Origin: Clostridia bacterium | Lineage (GTDB): Bacteria > Bacillota > Clostridia > Oscillospirales > Butyricicoccaceae | Assembly: GCA_017556565.1 (NCBI GenBank) | Contig: JAFYMQ010000125.1 | Span: forward strand, 1-8,022 | Length of the DNA stretch: 8,022 nucleotides | Direction: 5' to 3' | Shown here: in pieces, positions 5,853 to 8,022 of the stretch | How the letters are laid out: each line of letters opens with the position of its first letter | How positions within the stretch are numbered: position 1 is the first letter of the stretch | Translations under genes and position numbers: made by a program | Notes under the pieces: model-generated | Databases searched by the model: none | What the model saw: only the letters and a program-made list of their open reading frames with translations | What the model was told of the DNA's origin: nothing

Positions 5853-6002
5853 TTACTTGGTTTCCCTGTGTAAGGTGTGCTTCTTGCAAAAACGGCAGTA
5901 CTTGTTGAGCTCGATACGGTCGGGAGTATTCTTCTTATTCTTGACGGTATCGTAGTTCCTCTGCTTGCACTCGGTACACGCTAAAGTGATCTTAACGCGC
6001 AT
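5853..6002 (-). CDS. rpmG: Large ribosomal subunit protein L33, zinc-binding form
   Basis: A 49-residue ribosomal protein starting [20 protein letters not shown] and ending [10 protein letters not shown]. Cysteines 9, 12, 36 and 39 form two C-x-x-C pairs, so this is the zinc-ribbon (C+) form of L33, not the zinc-free paralogue used in zinc shortage. Start ATG 6002 with AAAAGGAGGTG 7 nt upstream. It is the first gene of the rpmG-secE-nusG-rplK-rplA unit. Confidence 0.96.
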   Translation of the reverse strand: MRVKITLACTECKQRNYDTVKNKKNTPDRIELNKYCRFCKKHTLHRETK

Positions 6003-6062
6003 TTTCGGCACCTCCTTTTAGATTAAGACACAGACGCTCTCCGCGCCTTGCCTGTTTGCCTC

Positions 6063-6106
6063 CCTGTTTTTGTCTTTTTCGCAGACATAAAAAAAGACCC
6101 GACAGG
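6063..6106 (-). promoter_or_regulatory. 5'-end hairpin of the rpmG operon transcript
   Basis: On the minus strand CCUGU (6106-6102) pairs with ACAGG (6067-6063), and inside it GUCUUUUU (6098-6091) pairs with AAAAAGAC (6079-6072). That gives a 5-bp and an 8-bp helix around an 11-nt loop. The predicted transcription start (about 6107) places this hairpin at the extreme 5' end of the mRNA. Such hairpins can protect transcripts from 5' decay; that role is inference. The remaining leader to the rpmG start shows no clear fold. Confidence 0.5.
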
Positions 6107-6113
6107 TAGAATA

Positions 6114-6142
6114 ATATTATCACACCCAATATGTCAAGTCAA
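6114..6142 (-). promoter_or_regulatory. Sigma-A promoter of rpmG-secE-nusG-rplK-rplA
   Basis: On the minus strand, TTGACT (6142-6137), a 17-nt spacer and TAATAT (6119-6114), with TGTGA directly before the -10. The start would be near 6107. A second TTGACA partly overlaps the -35 (6137-6132) but leaves only 12 nt of spacer, so it is not the one used with this -10. Confidence 0.8.
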
Positions 6143-6190
6143 GTATTTTTTATAAAATTGTCTCAAAACCGCAAAAAATTGCAATTTTAG

Positions 6191-6220
6191 CTGGCATTTC
6201 CTGCTTGTTTATTATATAAT
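6191..6220 (+). promoter_or_regulatory. Promoter for nnrD
   Basis: CTGGCA (6191-6196), an 18-nt spacer and a consensus TATAAT (6215-6220). The -35 matches at four of six positions. Transcription would start near 6227, which places the only earlier in-frame start (GTG 6223) outside the mRNA and supports the ATG at 6256. Confidence 0.62.
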
Positions 6221-6255
6221 ATGTGTACATCAATGTCAATAGTGAGGTAATATTT

Positions 6256-7113
6256 ATGTTTTTTGAGAGTTTGACACCTGCACTTGCTGCATCGCTTCTG
6301 CCCGCCCGTGACGAAAATACCGACAAGCTGGGTTTTGGCAAGCTTTTGTGCGTATGCGGCAGCCATAATATGCCCGGTGCGGCTGTGCTGTCTATCGGCG
6401 GCGCACTGCGTGCAGGCGTAGGTCTGTGTACTATAGCATCGGTCGAGAGCGTTTGCCGCGCCGTTACCGCAGTATTCCCCGGCGCAGTGCTCAACATCCT
6501 GCCCGAGAGCAAAGACGGCGGCATCAACCCTCTGGCTTCCCAGAAAATCGCTGCGACCCTGTCCCACTTTTCCGCAGTGCTTATCGGCTGCGGCGTTGGC
6601 ATCACCGGCGGCGGCAGAGTTATGCTGCGCACCCTGCTCAGAGAGTGCTCCGTTCCTCTTGTCATAGACGCCGACGGTCTTAACCTGCTGTGCGAGGATA
6701 CCTCCCTGCTCAAGGATGCCAAGTGCCCCGTAGTGCTCACTCCCCATCAGCGTGAGCTGGAGCGCCTGCTGGAGGCTTCCGGTCTGCCCGATGCACAGAC
6801 TTTTGCCCGTGAGTACGGTGTTACCGTGGTAGCAAAGGGCGCACGCACCGAGATCCACGGCACCAAGAACTACGTTCTGGATGCTCCCAACTCTGCTCTG
6901 GCAAAGGGCGGCAGCGGTGACATTCTGGCAGGTATCATCGCATCTCTGTGCGCTCAGGGTGCAGAGCCCGTCAGCGCAGCCGCAGCCAGCGTGTACATCC
7001 ACTCCAAAGCCGGCGCTCTCGCCAGCGAGATGCTGGGCGTAAGATCGGTACTGGTCACCGATATTCTTGACGAGATCGGTCTGGCATTCAGCGAGCTGGA
7101 AGGCAAAATCTGA
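6256..7113 (+). CDS. nnrD: ADP-dependent NAD(P)H-hydrate dehydratase (YjeF C-terminal domain type)
   Basis: A 285-residue cytoplasmic repair enzyme of the ribokinase-like fold. It dehydrates the S-form of damaged NADHX/NADPHX back to NAD(P)H, using ADP. Motifs are GKLLCVCGSHNMPGAA (28-43) and ALRAGVGL (50-57), the PLVIDADGLNLL segment (134-145), TPH (162-164), and NSALAKGGSGDILAGI (212-227) with the catalytic Asp222 in G-S-G-D. The usual T-P-H-P-G-E is T-P-H-Q-R-E here. Only this domain is present. The epimerase half that bacteria often fuse at the N-terminus is missing and must be encoded elsewhere if present. ATG 6256 has GAGGT 7 nt upstream. The next gene starts 55 nt downstream with no terminator between them. 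Confidence 0.93.
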   Translation: MFFESLTPALAASLLPARDENTDKLGFGKLLCVCGSHNMPGAAVLSIGGALRAGVGLCTIASVESVCRAVTAVFPGAVLNILPESKDGGINPLASQKIAATLSHFSAVLIGCGVGITGGGRVMLRTLLRECSVPLVIDADGLNLLCEDTSLLKDAKCPVVLTPHQRELERLLEASGLPDAQTFAREYGVTVVAKGARTEIHGTKNYVLDAPNSALAKGGSGDILAGIIASLCAQGAEPVSAAAASVYIHSKAGALASEMLGVRSVLVTDILDEIGLAFSELEGKI

Positions 7114-7168
7114 AACATCCTCATAAAATAACCGAATTATCCCCCGCCCTCAAAAAGGAGGTGCTTTC

Positions 7169-8022
7169 TTGACCGTAACCTACGGCATTATGGCACTGGT
7201 TGCCGCCATTCTGCTGATCGGCTACTCGGTGCTGATCGGCAAAAAAGAGCCGTGGCTGCTGCTTTTGTACATCTGCATTACCGTTGTTAATACCGGATAT
7301 TTTCTGCTTGCCCTTTCAAAGTCGGTGGGCTTTGCCCTGTTTGCCAACGATCTGGCATATCTGGGCAGCGTGTTTTTGTCCACGTCCATGCTGCTTACCA
7401 TCGTGCGTCTGTGCGGTTTCAAAATAAGCCGCAAGCTGGTCATCACCCTCATCGCCGCGGGCGCAGTTATGTTTGCCATCATCGCCACCTCGGGCATCCT
7501 GCCCTGGTACTACAGGGAGGTCTCGCTGGAGTTCGTGGACGGCGCCGCCAAGCTGAACAAGGTCTACGGCGTGCTGCATCCTCTGTATATGGTATATCTT
7601 GCGGCGTATTTTGCCGCCATGATAGCCTGCATCTTCCGGTCTTTGCGCCGACGGATCATCGCATCCCAGAAATACGCGTCGCTGCTGGCTATGATCGTGT
7701 TCGGCAATATCGCGGTATGGTTTGTGGAAAAGTTCATCCCATGGGATTTTGAGTTTTTGTCCATATCCTATCTGTTCAGCGAGATAATCCTGCTGGGTCT
7801 CTACTGGATGATGCAGGATTACGTGCGTCAGGATCTGGCGTATGCCCCACCCGCCGATACATATACGGATGCCTCCCCCAAGTGCGAAGACAAGCTGGCA
7901 AAAATCCTCGCCGCTTTGCCCGAAGGTGAAACTCTGGCAAGCCGCGAGCAGGAAATACTGGAGCTGATACTCCAAAGCAAAAAGCGCCGCGAGATCGCAG
8001 AGGCTCTTTGCCTGTCCGAAAA
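7169..8022 (+). CDS. Seven-helix membrane protein with C-terminal LuxR-type DNA-binding domain, partial at right edge
   Basis: The frame is open from TTG 7169 to the window end, 284 residues. AAGGAGGTG (7155-7163) sits at ideal spacing to this TTG, while the next ATG (codon 8) has none. Hydrophobic segments fall at about 5-23, 29-50, 61-82, 89-110, 134-156, 168-187 and 196-215, giving seven predicted helices. The W-Y-Y-R-E-V loop after helix 4 and Y-G-V-L-H-P-L-Y at the start of helix 5 recall the seven-helix sensor region found on some histidine kinases (HisKA_7TM type). After a polar linker (220-254), residues 257-284 read SREQEILELILQSKKRREIA then EALCLSE, the start of a LuxR/GerE helix-turn-helix. 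No kinase or receiver domain lies between. It is probably a membrane-bound one-component regulator. Ligand and targets are unknown. Confidence 0.82.
   Translation, partial: MTVTYGIMALVAAILLIGYSVLIGKKEPWLLLLYICITVVNTGYFLLALSKSVGFALFANDLAYLGSVFLSTSMLLTIVRLCGFKISRKLVITLIAAGAVMFAIIATSGILPWYYREVSLEFVDGAAKLNKVYGVLHPLYMVYLAAYFAAMIACIFRSLRRRIIASQKYASLLAMIVFGNIAVWFVEKFIPWDFEFLSISYLFSEIILLGLYWMMQDYVRQDLAYAPPADTYTDASPKCEDKLAKILAALPEGETLASREQEILELILQSKKRREIAEALCLSE

Noticed and set aside
6223..6255. GTG start for nnrD eleven codons earlier
   Set aside because: It falls before the predicted transcription start and has no ribosome-binding site, whereas ATG 6256 has GAGGT at good spacing.
6187..7002. A 271-codon minus-strand open frame opposite nnrD
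   Set aside because: It is Cys/Gln/Ala-rich with no family motif, and it lies antisense to a gene with a clear catalytic signature and promoter.
7316..7975. A 219-codon minus-strand open frame opposite the membrane regulator
   Set aside because: It is Gln/His-rich with no recognisable fold. The plus-strand frame has seven hydrophobic helices, a perfect ribosome-binding site and a LuxR domain.

Overview
The window looks chromosomal and comes from a low-oxygen Gram-positive bacterium of the class Clostridia. A gut Oscillospiraceae/Ruminococcaceae-type organism is my best guess. The reasons are strong AGGAGG ribosome-binding sites, sigma-A promoters of TTGACA-17-TATAAT type, Firmicutes-style L10 and L1 mRNA leaders, a four-cysteine L33, and an Rnf electron-transport locus with lipoprotein partners. 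Genes are moderately GC-rich and intergenic DNA is AT-rich. The taxonomic placement is inference only.

Left third (1-2472, minus strand): one transcription unit. It starts at a good promoter (2444-2472) and has a roughly 140-nt 5' leader that can fold. It then encodes a two-module lipoprotein related to FMN-binding-domain proteins (1269-2297), an ApbE FMN transferase lipoprotein (174-1238), and the first 35 codons of rnfC (3-107), which runs off the left edge. This is the front of an Rnf (ferredoxin:NAD+ oxidoreductase, ion-pumping) locus. ApbE would attach FMN to flavoproteins outside the membrane. The lipoprotein carries a strikingly self-similar duplication and lacks the usual acceptor threonine.

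Middle (2534-6142, minus strand): the translation/transcription cluster in the order rpmG-secE-nusG-rplK-rplA, then a separate consensus promoter and rplJ-rplL, ending at a strong terminator. Control elements are easy to see. They are a hairpin at the predicted 5' end of the rpmG transcript, an L1-binding site before rplK, a second site of the same geometry before rplA, and an L10 leader with an attenuator hairpin before rplJ. rpoB does not follow rplL here; the Rnf operon does.

Right third (6191-8022, plus strand): a divergent unit with an ADP-dependent NAD(P)H-hydrate dehydratase (nnrD), which repairs damaged nicotinamide cofactors. After it comes a gene cut by the window edge, starting at TTG, that encodes a seven-helix membrane domain joined to a LuxR-type DNA-binding domain. 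This looks like a one-component membrane transcription regulator. It is the least characterised gene in the window.

I saw no tRNA, rRNA, CRISPR array, insertion sequence or phage gene.
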